Source: Hominenteromicrobium mulieris | GTDB lineage: Bacteria; Bacillota; Clostridia; Oscillospirales; Acutalibacteraceae | Assembly: GCA_021029595.1 (NCBI GenBank) | Contig: JAJJOY010000006.1 | Span: forward strand, 62,001 to 126,000 | Direction: 5' to 3' | DNA: 64,000 bases | In this document: in pieces, positions 7,615 to 18,800 of the stretch | Layout: each line of letters begins with the position of its first letter | How positions within the stretch are numbered: position 1 is the stretch's first letter | Notes under the pieces: model-generated | Told to the model about the DNA's origin: nothing | Database searches by the model: none | What the model saw: the letters and a program-made list of their open reading frames with translations, nothing else | Position numbers and translations under genes: made by a program

Positions 7615-9644
7615 TCGCCGAAAAACCCTCCGTGGCGCAGAGCATCGCCGCCGTGCTGGGTGCAAAATCCCGGCATGACGGGTATCTGGAGGGCAGCGGT
7701 TATATCGTGTCGTGGTGCTTTGGGCATCTGGCAGAACTGGCCGACGCCGCCGTTTACAATGCCGATGATGCCAAATGGACGCTGGCGGCGCTGCCCATCA
7801 TTCCTACCTCGTTCCGCTTCATCGTCCGCTCTGAAAAGCAGAAGCAGTTTGACATTCTGCGGGAGCTGATGCGCCGGGAGGATGTGGCAGAGGTGGTCAA
7901 CGCCTGCGACGCTGGGCGCGAGGGTGAGCTGATCTTCCGCACGGTTTACTGCCTTGCGGGATGCTCCAAGCCGATTCTGCGGCTTTGGATTTCTTCAATG
8001 GAGGATGATGCCATCCGCAGCGGCTTCCAGCAGCTTAAGTCTGGGCGCGACTATGACGGCCTGCATCAATCCGCCCTCTGCCGCGCCAAGGCCGATTGGC
8101 TGGTTGGTATCAACGCCACGCGGTATTTCTCCCTGACGTATGGCCGCACATTGAACATTGGGCGCGTCATGTCGCCCACGCTGGCGCTGCTGGTACAGCG
8201 CGAGGCGGAGATCTCCGCATTTGCGGCAGAACCGTTCTACACCGTTCAGCTCGATTGCGGCTTTCCCGCCACGACAGACCGAATGAAGGACAGAAAGGAT
8301 GCCGACGCCATCGCCAATACCTGCAAGGGCAAGACGGCAACGGTCAAAAGCGTAGAACGCAAGGAAAAGTCCGAGAAAGCCCCCGCGCTCTATGACCTGA
8401 CCTCCCTCCAGCGCGACGCCAACCGTGTTCTCGGCTACACCTCCCAGCAGACCCTCGACTATCTCCAAGCGCTCTATGAAAAGAAGTTCTGCACCTACCC
8501 GCGCACCGACAGCCGCTTCCTGACCGACGATATGGAGGGCAGCGTCCCCGGACTTGTCGCCGCCGCTGCCGCTGTCTGCGGCACGAAGAAGCCGCCGACC
8601 ATCTGCGCCAAGCAGGTATGCAGCAGTAAAAAAGTCACCGATCACCACGCCATTGTTCCCACCATCAGCGCGGAAAAGGTAGATATGGCCTCTCTGCCGC
8701 TGGGCGAACGCGAGGTGCTGAAGCTGGCGGCAAGGGGCTTGCTTCGTGCGGTGGATGAACCACATCGCTACGCAGAAACGGTCACTACGGTGGACTGTGC
8801 CGGTCAGAGCTTCACCGCCAAGGGCAAAACCGTCCTTGCTCCCGGCTGGAAGCGCTATGAGCAGGAGCAGGCAGAGGCAGCGCCCGCGCTGCCGGTGGTA
8901 ACGGAGAATCAGACGCTTTCCGTATCTGCCGCATCGGTCAAGACCGGAAAAACCACGCCGCCCAAGCATTTCACCGAGGATACGCTGCTGGCCGCGATGG
9001 AAAACGCGAGCAAGGAGGATATGCCAGATGATGCCGAGCGCAAGGGCATTGGCACCCCGGCGACCCGTTCCGGTATCATTGAAAAGCTGGTGTCCTCCGG
9101 TTTTGTGGAGCGCAGGAAGTCCAAGAAGATCACAAATCTGCTGCCCACCTCTACCGGCACGGCGCTTATCACCGTTCTGCCCGAACAGCTCCAGTCTCCG
9201 CAGCTCACCGCTGAATGGGAACACCGCCTGAAAGAGATTGAGCGCGGCGAAATCGCCCCGGACAGCTTCATGGATGGGATCGCTGCCATGCTACATGAGC
9301 TGGTGCAGACCTACAAACCCATCCCCGGTACGGAAGTCCTGTTCCCCTCCGGGCGTGAGGTAGTCGGCAAGTGTCCCCGCTGCGGAGCCGAGGTGACGGA
9401 ATCACCGAAAGGCTTTTTCTGTGAGAACCGTGCCTGTTCCTTTGTTCTCTGGAAAAACAGCCGCTTTTTCACCGCCAAGAAAAAGGTGCTGACAAAATCC
9501 CTTGCCGCTGCGCTTTTGAAAAATGGCCGCGCCCCGCTGAAAGGCTGCTACTCCGAAAAGACCGGGAAAACCTATGATGCCAGCGTTCTTCTGGAGGACG
9601 ATGGACAGCGCACGGGCTATAAGATGGTGTTCGACAATGGCTGA
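7602..9644 (+). CDS. topB: DNA topoisomerase III
   Basis: A 680-residue type IA topoisomerase, expected to relax or decatenate single-stranded transfer intermediates. The Toprim domain opens with MRLVIAEKPSVAQSIA and carries CDAGREGELIFR at about residues 102-113. The active-site tyrosine is Tyr299 in CTYPRTDSR. Toward the C-terminus a zinc-ribbon-like segment CPRCGAE...CENRACSFVLWK (about 588-612) precedes a final conserved domain. Homologues occur in most Tn1549-like elements. The start is supported by overlap with the preceding gene and GGAGG nine bases upstream. Confidence 0.95.
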   Translation: MRLVIAEKPSVAQSIAAVLGAKSRHDGYLEGSGYIVSWCFGHLAELADAAVYNADDAKWTLAALPIIPTSFRFIVRSEKQKQFDILRELMRREDVAEVVNACDAGREGELIFRTVYCLAGCSKPILRLWISSMEDDAIRSGFQQLKSGRDYDGLHQSALCRAKADWLVGINATRYFSLTYGRTLNIGRVMSPTLALLVQREAEISAFAAEPFYTVQLDCGFPATTDRMKDRKDADAIANTCKGKTATVKSVERKEKSEKAPALYDLTSLQRDANRVLGYTSQQTLDYLQALYEKKFCTYPRTDSRFLTDDMEGSVPGLVAAAAAVCGTKKPPTICAKQVCSSKKVTDHHAIVPTISAEKVDMASLPLGEREVLKLAARGLLRAVDEPHRYAETVTTVDCAGQSFTAKGKTVLAPGWKRYEQEQAEAAPALPVVTENQTLSVSAASVKTGKTTPPKHFTEDTLLAAMENASKEDMPDDAERKGIGTPATRSGIIEKLVSSGFVERRKSKKITNLLPTSTGTALITVLPEQLQSPQLTAEWEHRLKEIERGEIAPDSFMDGIAAMLHELVQTYKPIPGTEVLFPSGREVVGKCPRCGAEVTESPKGFFCENRACSFVLWKNSRFFTAKKKVLTKSLAAALLKNGRAPLKGCYSEKTGKTYDASVLLEDDGQRTGYKMVFDNG

Positions 9645-10002
9645 TGCGCCGCGTATGGATCACAAGCAGCTCCGCCGCTCCAAAAAGCTCATTCGGAAGC
9701 TCTGCTGTAATTATGATCACGGCAACTGCCTCGCGCTGGATGATGGAGAGCCTTGCGTCTGCGTACAGGGTATTTCCTACTCGCTGCTGTGCAACTGGTT
9801 CCGAAACGCGGTGCTTCCCGCCGACCATGAGCTGCTGGCCGACGTGATGCGGGAAAGGCCGGGAAAGCGCTGCGCCGTCTGCGGTAAGCCGGTCTATTCT
9901 TCCTCCAACCGCGCCAAGTATTGCCCGGTCTGCGCCAAGCAGGAGCGCCGAAAGCAGGACGCCAAACGGAAGCGTGAACAATACTGGAACCTCCGCAAAT
10001 AG
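9637..10002 (+). CDS. Cysteine-rich VLP protein
   Basis: A 121-residue protein of the Cys-rich VLP family. The family signature is clear: CCNYDHGNCLALDDGEPCVC, then ISYSLLCNWFRNAVLP, then a zinc-finger-like CAVCGKPVYSSS...YCPVC and a basic tail. The function is unknown, but the double Cys cluster and basic end suggest nucleic-acid binding. The ATG overlaps the last codons of topB. A clear paralogue lies at 47116-47475 in the neighbouring island, so both elements carry this gene. Confidence 0.85.
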   Translation: MADAPRMDHKQLRRSKKLIRKLCCNYDHGNCLALDDGEPCVCVQGISYSLLCNWFRNAVLPADHELLADVMRERPGKRCAVCGKPVYSSSNRAKYCPVCAKQERRKQDAKRKREQYWNLRK

Positions 10003-10106
10003 AGGCCGAAAAAGCCCCATGCTGCAAGGCTTTTTCCATGCGGAATCCCAAGGGGCTGAGACATTCTATCCGCAAGCCCGAAAACAACATCTATCTGCGG
10101 AGAATT

Positions 10107-10152
10107 GCCCCTGTGCAGGATGTGTTTTCTTCTGCGCAGGGGCGCTATTTTT
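10107..10152 (+). terminator. Intrinsic terminator before the ArdC-like gene
   Basis: GCCCCTGTGCAG pairs with CTGCGCAGGGGC with one internal mismatch, followed by TATTTTTT. It ends the first transfer operon. The T-run leads straight into the AAAGGAG ribosome site of the next gene, so some read-through is probably intended. Confidence 0.75.
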
Positions 10153-10167
10153 TGAAAGGAGATCATC

Positions 10168-12615
10168 ATGGCTGAAAAGCAAACCAACAAAGACCGGATG
10201 CGGGAAATCGTTGACAGCATCGAAAACGGCATCAAGGAGCTGTTCGAGAGCGATAAGTACCGGAAGTACCTTGCCACCATGAGCCGCTTTCACCGCTACT
10301 CGGTCAACAACACCATGCTCATCTATATGCAGCGCCCCGACGCCACCCATGTGGCGGGCTTCAACAAGTGGCGCGATCAGTTCGGCAGGAACGTCCTGAA
10401 AGGCGAAAAAGGTATCCGCATCATCGCTCCTACTCCCTATAAGAAAAAGGTCGAGGAAATCAAGACCGACCCGGAAACCAATGCGCCGGTGCTGGATGCG
10501 GATGGCAAGGCCATCATTGAGGAAAAGGAAATCCGAATCCCTATGTTCAAGGTGGTATCCGTCTTTGATGTGTCACAGACTGCGGGAAAGCCCTTGCCCC
10601 AGCTTGCCGCTGATCTGAGCGGCAATGTGCAGCAGTATGAGGTTTTCATGGAGGCGCTGCGCCGCGCTTCTCCCGTTCCGATAGAGATAAAGCCCGTTGC
10701 GCATGACACAGATGGCTTTTTCAGCATTAAGGCGCAGAGCATCACCATCCGCGCCGGTATGAGTGAGGTGCAGACGGTATGCGCCGCCGTCCATGAGATT
10801 GCTCACGCCAAGCTCCACGACTATGAACACATGACAGAGCTTGCGGACGATGGTGAAACGATCCTTGTCCCCGGAGAAAAGAGTCGCAACACCGAGGAGG
10901 TCGAGGCCGAAAGCATCTCCTATGCGGTCTGCCAGTATTACGGCATTGAAACGGGAGAAAACAGCTTCGGCTATATCGCCACATGGTCAAAGGGCAAGGA
11001 GCTGAAAGAGCTTCGCGCCAGTCTGGAAACCATCAACAAGACGGCTTCCGAGCTGATTACGGACATTGACCGGCATTTTGCGGAGATTTGCAGGGAGCGC
11101 GGCATTTCTGTGGAGAAATCCGAGCAAGCGGAAAGCCAATTAAAAGAGAACAGCAATATGTCTGCGGCTGACTTGGCAAAAAGCATTTCAGAGCTGTATC
11201 TCGATGCGAATGGCCTTGCCTTTCTCAGCGAATTTGCAAGTCAGGAAGATTGCCTCCAGCATTTCTACGAAGATCTGTTGACAGGAGCAGATGAGATAAA
11301 AGGCTTCCTGTCCGAAACACTTGAGCAGAGCGATGAATACGCGCACAGAGCGAATGAGCTGCTGTTGGAAGTTGAGGCATTTCAGAAAAGTCACACTTCC
11401 TTAAAGGAACTCGACGCTAATGAGCGTTGGTATGCGGTTGATGGTGGGAGCAAGCATCTTCGCATAACAGAAGATGGTGCAAAATATGCCTATGAACTTT
11501 ACGACAAGGACACTCTACACCTTCTGGAAAGCGGAACAGTACATGACGATGATGTAAACTTTCTTTTGGCGGCTGCGATTCGTATCTGCGAAACACATGG
11601 CTATGATAAGACCGTGCCGTTTGAAGTTTTGTCAAACAAGTTTGCAGGGATTTTGTACTCACTCGAATTGTCATCGGACGACAATCAGGTTGTTCACGAG
11701 GAGGCCGGTTCTCGTGCCGCAGGCACACTTCCAACTTCGCCAGAGCTGGAACAGGCCACCCCGATGCCCGACCCCACGCTGACGGTGGACGATATGCGCA
11801 GCTATGGGTATCTGGACGGCGATATGCTCCCGCTTTCCAAAGACCGGGCGCTGGAGCTGCTGGAGCATGACATCACGGTTTATATGCTCCATCCCGACAA
11901 CGCCGAAGAAATGGTTTTTGAGGCCGAGGACATCATCAAGCATGACGGAATGTTCGGGATCACACAACCGGATTGGGATGCGGTCAAAGGCCATATCCCG
12001 CCCCGTGATGTGGAACAGCGCTTTTTGAACAGCCCCACCGATTCTATGGCGATCTATCAACTGCGCCGGGATGCGCCGGTCGAGCTGCGTTTTGCCAATC
12101 TCGGCAGTTTGGCCGCGCCGCCTGACCCTGCCAACTATGAAGCCATCTATACCCGCGAGGTGTACCCGGACGATGATACCGGCAGAATCCTTGAAAACTT
12201 CTACTACATTTTCAACGACGAGCGCCCCGGCGATTTTGTGGGACACAGCCTCTCCGTCAGCGACATCGTTGCGCTGAAACAGGACGGCAAGGTATCCTAT
12301 CACTACTGTGACAGCATGGGATTTCAGGAGCTGCCCGCCTTTCAGAAACCGGAGAATTACCTGAAAGCCGCCGAAATGTCGATGGAGGATGATTACGGCA
12401 TGATCGACGGCATTATCAACAACGGCCCCAAACAGCCCACCGTCGCCGACCTTGAAGCACAGGTCAAGGCCGGTATGTCCATCTCCCTGATGGATTTGGC
12501 AGAGGCGGCACACCGGGAAAAGAAAAAGTCTGTGCTGGAGCAGCTCAAAAGCCAACCGACCCAAGAACGTCCACACAAAACAGCGCCCAAAAAGAGCGCG
12601 GAAAAGGAGCTTTGA
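10168..12615 (+). CDS. ArdC-like/YodL/DUF4316 antirestriction-type protein
   Basis: An 815-residue multidomain protein. Residues 1-130 form the ArdC N-terminal ssDNA-binding domain (SVNNTMLIYMQRPDATHVAGF). A metalloprotease-like domain follows, with HEIAH at residues 209-213 and a downstream Glu-rich stretch (EEVEAESISYAVC). The middle (about 330-510) is AT-richer. The C-terminal third carries a YodL-like domain (LTVDDMRSYGYLDGDMLPL) and a DUF4316 end (PTVADLEAQVKAGMSISLMD). By analogy with ArdC it may protect incoming single-stranded DNA from restriction; this is inference. AAAGGAG precedes the ATG by six bases. Confidence 0.85.
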   Translation: MAEKQTNKDRMREIVDSIENGIKELFESDKYRKYLATMSRFHRYSVNNTMLIYMQRPDATHVAGFNKWRDQFGRNVLKGEKGIRIIAPTPYKKKVEEIKTDPETNAPVLDADGKAIIEEKEIRIPMFKVVSVFDVSQTAGKPLPQLAADLSGNVQQYEVFMEALRRASPVPIEIKPVAHDTDGFFSIKAQSITIRAGMSEVQTVCAAVHEIAHAKLHDYEHMTELADDGETILVPGEKSRNTEEVEAESISYAVCQYYGIETGENSFGYIATWSKGKELKELRASLETINKTASELITDIDRHFAEICRERGISVEKSEQAESQLKENSNMSAADLAKSISELYLDANGLAFLSEFASQEDCLQHFYEDLLTGADEIKGFLSETLEQSDEYAHRANELLLEVEAFQKSHTSLKELDANERWYAVDGGSKHLRITEDGAKYAYELYDKDTLHLLESGTVHDDDVNFLLAAAIRICETHGYDKTVPFEVLSNKFAGILYSLELSSDDNQVVHEEAGSRAAGTLPTSPELEQATPMPDPTLTVDDMRSYGYLDGDMLPLSKDRALELLEHDITVYMLHPDNAEEMVFEAEDIIKHDGMFGITQPDWDAVKGHIPPRDVEQRFLNSPTDSMAIYQLRRDAPVELRFANLGSLAAPPDPANYEAIYTREVYPDDDTGRILENFYYIFNDERPGDFVGHSLSVSDIVALKQDGKVSYHYCDSMGFQELPAFQKPENYLKAAEMSMEDDYGMIDGIINNGPKQPTVADLEAQVKAGMSISLMDLAEAAHREKKKSVLEQLKSQPTQERPHKTAPKKSAEKEL

Positions 12616-12616
12616 T

Positions 12617-12847
12617 ATGAACATCACCTTTGAAGAACGCCAGCTTATGAGCCTCTACAACACCGGTACCCGCACGGGCTTGATCGCGGCGCTGGAGGAA
12701 ATGCGCGGCTACCTCGCTGCGGATGAAACGGAGCTGCGGGAGCTGACGGACAGCGCCATCGCAAAGCTGCGCAGGATGAGCGACGCAGAATATGACGCGC
12801 TCGACCTGTTCCCCGATTTTGAAAAGGAGGATATGGATGCCGAGTAA
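12617..12847 (+). CDS. Transposon-encoded protein TnpW
   Basis: A 76-residue acidic helical protein matching TnpW, a small protein of unknown function in Clostridia conjugative elements (TFEERQLMSLYNTGTRTGLI at the N-terminus, then MSDAEYDALDLFPDFEKED). AAAGGAG at 12603-12609 serves its ATG. Its end overlaps the start of the giant helicase gene by 11 bases, and the AAGGAGG that serves the helicase is inside its own coding sequence, so expression of the two is likely coupled. Confidence 0.8.
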   Translation: MNITFEERQLMSLYNTGTRTGLIAALEEMRGYLAADETELRELTDSAIAKLRRMSDAEYDALDLFPDFEKEDMDAE

Positions 12848-15800
12848 AGTACAGCTCTATGCGCAGATGGCAGACCGCACGGCGGAGCAGATCACGGGAA
12901 GCTACCAGAAGTGGACGGCATTTCTGACCACCGCCGCAAGGCTGTATAAGTACCCCTACAATGAACAGCTCATGATTTTCGCCCAGCGCCCGGAAGCCAC
13001 GGCCTGCGCGGAATACGATCTTTGGAATAAGCAGATGCGCCGCTATGTGCGGCGAGGCAGCAAGGGCATCGCCCTTGTGGATACCAGCAGCGACCAACCC
13101 AAACTCCGATATGTATTCGATGTTTCCGATACCAGCGGCGGCGAGAACTCTCGCCGCCCTTATCTTTGGGAATACCGGCAGGAGCATCGTGAGGTGGTAT
13201 CTGCGGCGCTGGAACAGCGCTTCGACGTTTCCGGTGAAAACGGACTTGCCGATCAGATGGAGCGTGTGGCGGCGCAGCTTGTAGATGAATACTGGCACGA
13301 CAACTGGCGCGATATTGTCGGCATCGTTGACGGTTCCTTTTTGGAGGACTATGATGAGTTCAACATCGGAGCCGCTTTTCGGAACGCCGCCGTTGTCAGC
13401 ACCACCTATGCGCTGCTGTCCCGCTGCGGGATGCAGCCGGGAGATTACTTCGAGCATGAGGATTTTCTGAATGTCTTTGATTTCAATACCCCGCAGACCG
13501 TCGCCGCTCTTGGAACGGCCATCAGCCAGTCCAGCGAGCTGGTGCTGCGGCAGATCGAAGTCACCATCAAGAATTATGAGCGCGAGAAAATCGCGGAAAG
13601 GAGCGAAAGCCATGAGCGAACTGACCTACACCCGCAGCGGGGATTATCTGATTCCCGACCTGAGCCTGACAGAGCAGCCGCAAGCCCCGCTGGGCAAGTA
13701 CGGCAGGATGCGGAAGGATTACCTGAAGGAGCATCGTCCGGTGCTGTGGAACAGCCTGCTGCTGTCCGAGAAGCTGTACCCCCATCTGCGGGAGATCGAC
13801 GAGGCAGCGAACAACCGGCTGGAACAGATGATGCCGGAGCTGATGAAGTCGGCAGGCGTGACGGAAGCGCTGAAAGCCAGCGACCCGATGAAGTGGGTAG
13901 GGCTGATGAACACGCTGAAAGCGCAGGCCGAGGAAACGATCCTCACGGAACTGGTGTTCAGCTAAATATGTTCGATGCCCCTGCTGGGGCGCAGATGTCC
14001 TTCTTCCCCTCAGAGGCAGAACAAATTCAATCCATCGCAGAAGCGGAGAGTGTAACACCCTCCGCTTTTTCTATGTTCATTTCTCAGGATGATATTGACC
14101 ACATCCTGCGCGCGGGCGGTAATGCGGATGCAGCGCGGATGAAAATTGCTGCGGAATTCTCCAAGCAAAAACCTTTAGAGGATTGCGCGGCATTTCTGAA
14201 AGCTCTTTACTACGGCGGCAACGGCCTGATTACGGATAACGGCAGGCTTTCCGCATGGTACGGGGACGATGGTATCCATATTGCAACCGGAGATACCTCT
14301 CGCTATCTTCGCTCTGCACAAGTGATAGGCTGGGCAGATGCGGCGGAGCGTATTGAGGAACTTCTGGACGGCGGCACATTTGCCACCAATCTTGAAGTCA
14401 CAGAAGCCCCGCGCTATGAGCGGCTGGGTATTGCTGTGGATGTCTGGAATCTTTATCACGATTTCTCGGATGAAGCAAAATCGCTGGGGTATCTGTCCTG
14501 CTTGGGCAATATCCATAGCACCAGCTTTCCAGAGGAAACGGAGCGCCTGACGGATGATCTGCTGAATCCGGAGTTTCGGGAAAGGCTTCTGGCAGAACAC
14601 AGAGTATTTCTTGACGCATACCGTGAGAACCGGGAGCTTCTGCGTTTCCATTTCCACCGTCCGCAGGCGCTTCTTACACGTATGGAAGATCTGTCATTGC
14701 CGCGCAAAGAATATCACTCCGATATGGCGGCTGTTCCGAAGACGGGCCGGTTTATCACTGAAGATGAAATTGCGGCTTCTCTTGCAAATGGAAGCGGCTT
14801 TGAGGGTGGAAAGACCCGCATCCATGAGTTTTTCCAGACTCCGCACACGACAAAAGAGAGCGCTGATTTTCTGAAAAAGGAATACGGCATCGGAGGACGC
14901 ACCCATGCTGTATCCAGAGAAAGCGGCAGCTATGAAGATCACGGCAGCAAAGGCATTGTGCTGAAAAAGAACGGCTGTGCAGACATTCAGATGAATTGGA
15001 ACAAGGTCGCTTCGCGCATCTCGGAGCTGGTTCGGTTGAACCGCTACCTTACGCCGGATGAGCAGGCAGCCTATGACAAGGAAATGGCGCAGGACGCCAT
15101 GCGGAACGCGGTTTATAACGACTATAACGACGTAAAGGCGGCGCACCCCGATGAAATTGTGCTGTATCAGGTTGGGGACTTCTTCGAGCTGTATGGCGAG
15201 GATGCGCGGGCAGTTGCAGATGATCTCAGCCTTGAGCTGACGCGCCGCAATTTGGAGGGAGTAGGCCGTGTTACCATGTGCGGCTTCCCTGCAAAGGATT
15301 TGGAGAAATACGTTGAAAAGCTGCGGGAAAAGCATGATGTAACAATTTCGCGCATTGGCGATTCCAGCCATGAACACACGGCATATACGCTTCCGTCCAT
15401 CGACCACGAGGCAGAACAGGCCATCAATGCCTATGAAGCGGAGTTCGGCGCGGATGGGACGCGGGTGTTCCGCGACCACGCCGCCGAGCTGCCACCACAG
15501 CCTACCGTGCGAGAGCTGTTTGACGGGTACAAGCTGACCGTCGGCAACTCGCTTTCCAAAGATACGGCTTTTGTCAATGCCTGCCGCAATTCAGACCGCC
15601 AGAACGCTTATCTGGAGGGCGCGGACGCTATCCGTCGTATTGTCACGGCATCTGATGATCTCCAGCTTGTCCGCCTGTACTTTGATATGCCCGCGTTCCA
15701 TAACCGGCTGCATCAGGAGCTTTTGGAGGAACTGTATCCCACGCTGGCAGCGACGGTCGCACCCTCTCCCTATCAGATCACACAGGAGGACATTGACAAC

Positions 15801-18800
15801 GCGCTTCTGGATTGGCACAACAACCTAAAGGGCAAGCAGGAAGTCGCACTATATATGCAGGCGCATGGGCGAGAACGCAGCACCGCCGCATGGCTGGCTA
15901 CAAAATATGGCTGGGAAGATAGCAAAACTCCCATGTATATCCATGTAGGAAACGCCGAGCCGGTGACGCTCACATGGGCGCAGGTACAGCGGCGGTTGGC
16001 ACAGCTCATCCGCGAGAATAAATTTTACGATGAGAATGAGCGACTGCGGTTATTTTCACCTGACCGATACTCCATTCGTCTGCATCCCGGCGAGGGCGGA
16101 ATTACCGGCATTTGGGATGAGGTGTTGGAACGGTTCTGCGGAGATGGGGAACAAACGCTCCGCTTTGCAGAACAGAATAACGCCATTGCTTACTTGGATG
16201 GCATCAAACGGGATATGGGAATTGAGCTATCCCCTCCGGCGTTTACAACACCGCTTGGCTATACTTATCATATTGGAGATCGCATTTCATCCATAGAGTT
16301 AGACCACATAGCAGCAGTCGGCGTTATCGCGCGTGTAGATGAAGATCACGTCTGGCACACGTTACCGAACGTACCCGGACAGGAACCTGTCAGCATCGAC
16401 CGCAATTCCTTTGAACGCTACCTCGACACCAGATATTTCGAGGTTTCTGAACCGGAGCCGCAGCGCGTCATTGCGGCGCAGCACACAGAACAGCCAACCC
16501 CGGAGACGCCGCAAGCGGTTCAAAACCTTATGGGGCAGCGCGTGGAAATTGATGGTAAGCTCTATAATGTTGATTCCGCAGATGAAACTATCGCGCATCT
16601 CAGCGTCGTTTCATCCTCCAGCGAGAGCAATCACGATCCGGAACACAGAACCGAACCGGTTTCTGCTGTCCTCACACGAATTGCAGATCAGGGTCGTGAG
16701 CTTGCGCCGAATATTTCGGCATATCAGGCGCTTCGTGCAGAGCATCCCGAAAAGCTCATCGGTGTCCGTGTCGGAGAACGGCTGCTTTTTTATGACGCGG
16801 ATGCAGAACGCGCCGCCAGCGCTTTGAATCGCCGCCTGCTGCAACGCGATATTCCCGGTATGGGCGAAACCGCTGTGACCGGCTATGATTTTGGACAATG
16901 GGCAAGCGCCGCAAAGCGGCTGCTGGAGCATGGACACAGTTTCGTGTTTGCGCAGCCAAATGAAACCGACGGCTATGATGTTTTCAACGAGGCCGATGCC
17001 AAGGAGTATATCCCCATTGGCATGGAGCTGGAGATTGACGGACGGAAGTTTGTCATTGACAGCGTAAATTTCAGCACGGATGAAGTATCTCTGCGCGATG
17101 TGACTTTTCAAAACAGGCAGGGCTTTCCCATCTTCCGCGCTGAACACATTGCGTTTATACGCTCGTTTGTTGAAGAGCAGGAACGGGAGCAGCCGCAGCC
17201 TGTCACCAAACCCGTCGCGTTCTATCCTGCCGAGAAAACGCACTTGCCCTACGACATAGAAATCCAAACGCTGCACATCCCGGAACCGGAGCATGACCCG
17301 CCCTCTGCGGAACCCGCCGAGCCTGAACCGCCCGCCATGAGCGATGAAGAAAGGCTGATTCTGGAGCAGGAAGGGCGCGCGGCACTCTCGGAAATGGGCG
17401 AGTTTGTGCCTGATTTTGATGATGCCATCTCTCAGGCTGAGATCGACGAGCCTCCCGCACACCGTCCTGCGGTATCTATTCCCGTTGACGGCGAGTGGCA
17501 GGGCTTTCCCAGCATTGCCGCTGCGGAGCAGGCCGCTTACGCTGACTTCAAGGCGGCAAGCCACCGCGACGCGCAGAATTTTCACATCACTGATGATGCC
17601 CTCGGCGTCGGCGGCGCAAAAGCAAAGTTTCGGGCAAATATGGCGGCGATCCACCTCCTGCAAGAGCTGGAGTTTGAGGGCTTACAGGCCAGCCCGGAGC
17701 AGCAGGAAATCCTCTCCCGCTATGTGGGCTGGGGCGGTCTTGCGGATGCCTTCGACGAGAATAAGCCAAACTGGTCGGACGAGTTTGCAGAGCTGTACGC
17801 CACACTCTCCCCGGAGGAATACGCTGCGGCCAGAGCGTCCACGCTGAACGCCCACTACACCAGCCCTACCGTCATCAAGGCGATCTATGAAGCGGTCGGC
17901 AATATGGGCTTCCAGAGCGGTAACATTCTGGAGCCGTCTATGGGCGTTGGCAACTTTTTTGGCCTGCTGCCGGAGCAGATGCAGGGCAGCAAGCTCTACG
18001 GTGTGGAGCTGGACAGCATCACCGGACGTATTGCCAAGCAGCTTTATCCCAAGGCGGACATTACCATCGCGGGCTTTGAAACAACGGACAGAAAAGACTT
18101 TTACGACCTCGCCGTGGGCAACGTCCCGTTCGGACAATATCAGGTAGATGACCGGGCTTATAACAAGCTCGGTTTTTCCATTCACGACTACTTCTTTGCC
18201 AAAACCCTCGACCAAGTGCGTCCGGGCGGCGTGATCGCGTTTGTGACCTCCCGCTACACGATGGACAAGCAATCACCCGAAGTCCGCAGGTACATCGCGC
18301 AGCGGGCGGAGCTGCTGGGTGCCATTCGTCTGCCCAACAATGCGTTCCGCGCCAACGCCGGTACGGATGTGGTTTCGGACATTCTCTTTCTCCAAAAGCG
18401 TGACCGTCCCATTGAGATCGAACCGGATTGGGTACACCTCGGTCAGAACGAGGATGGCTTTGCCATCAACCGCTATTTTGTTGACCACCCGGAGATGATC
18501 CTCGGCAGGCAGGCCTCTGAAAGCACCCAATACGGCAAGCAGGATTTTACCGTTGTCCCCATTGAGGGGCTGGCACTTGCAGATCAGCTCCATGATGCCG
18601 TGAAAAACATTCGCGGCACCTATCAGGAGGCGGAACTGCCAGAGCTGGGCGAGGGCGAACAGATCGACACGTCCATCCCCGCAGACCCCAATGTGAAAAA
18701 CTACTCCTACACCGTGGTGGACGGCGAGGTGTACTACCGGGAAAACAGCCGCATGGTCAAACCGGAGCTGAACGCCACCGCCGCCGAGCGTGTCAAGGGC

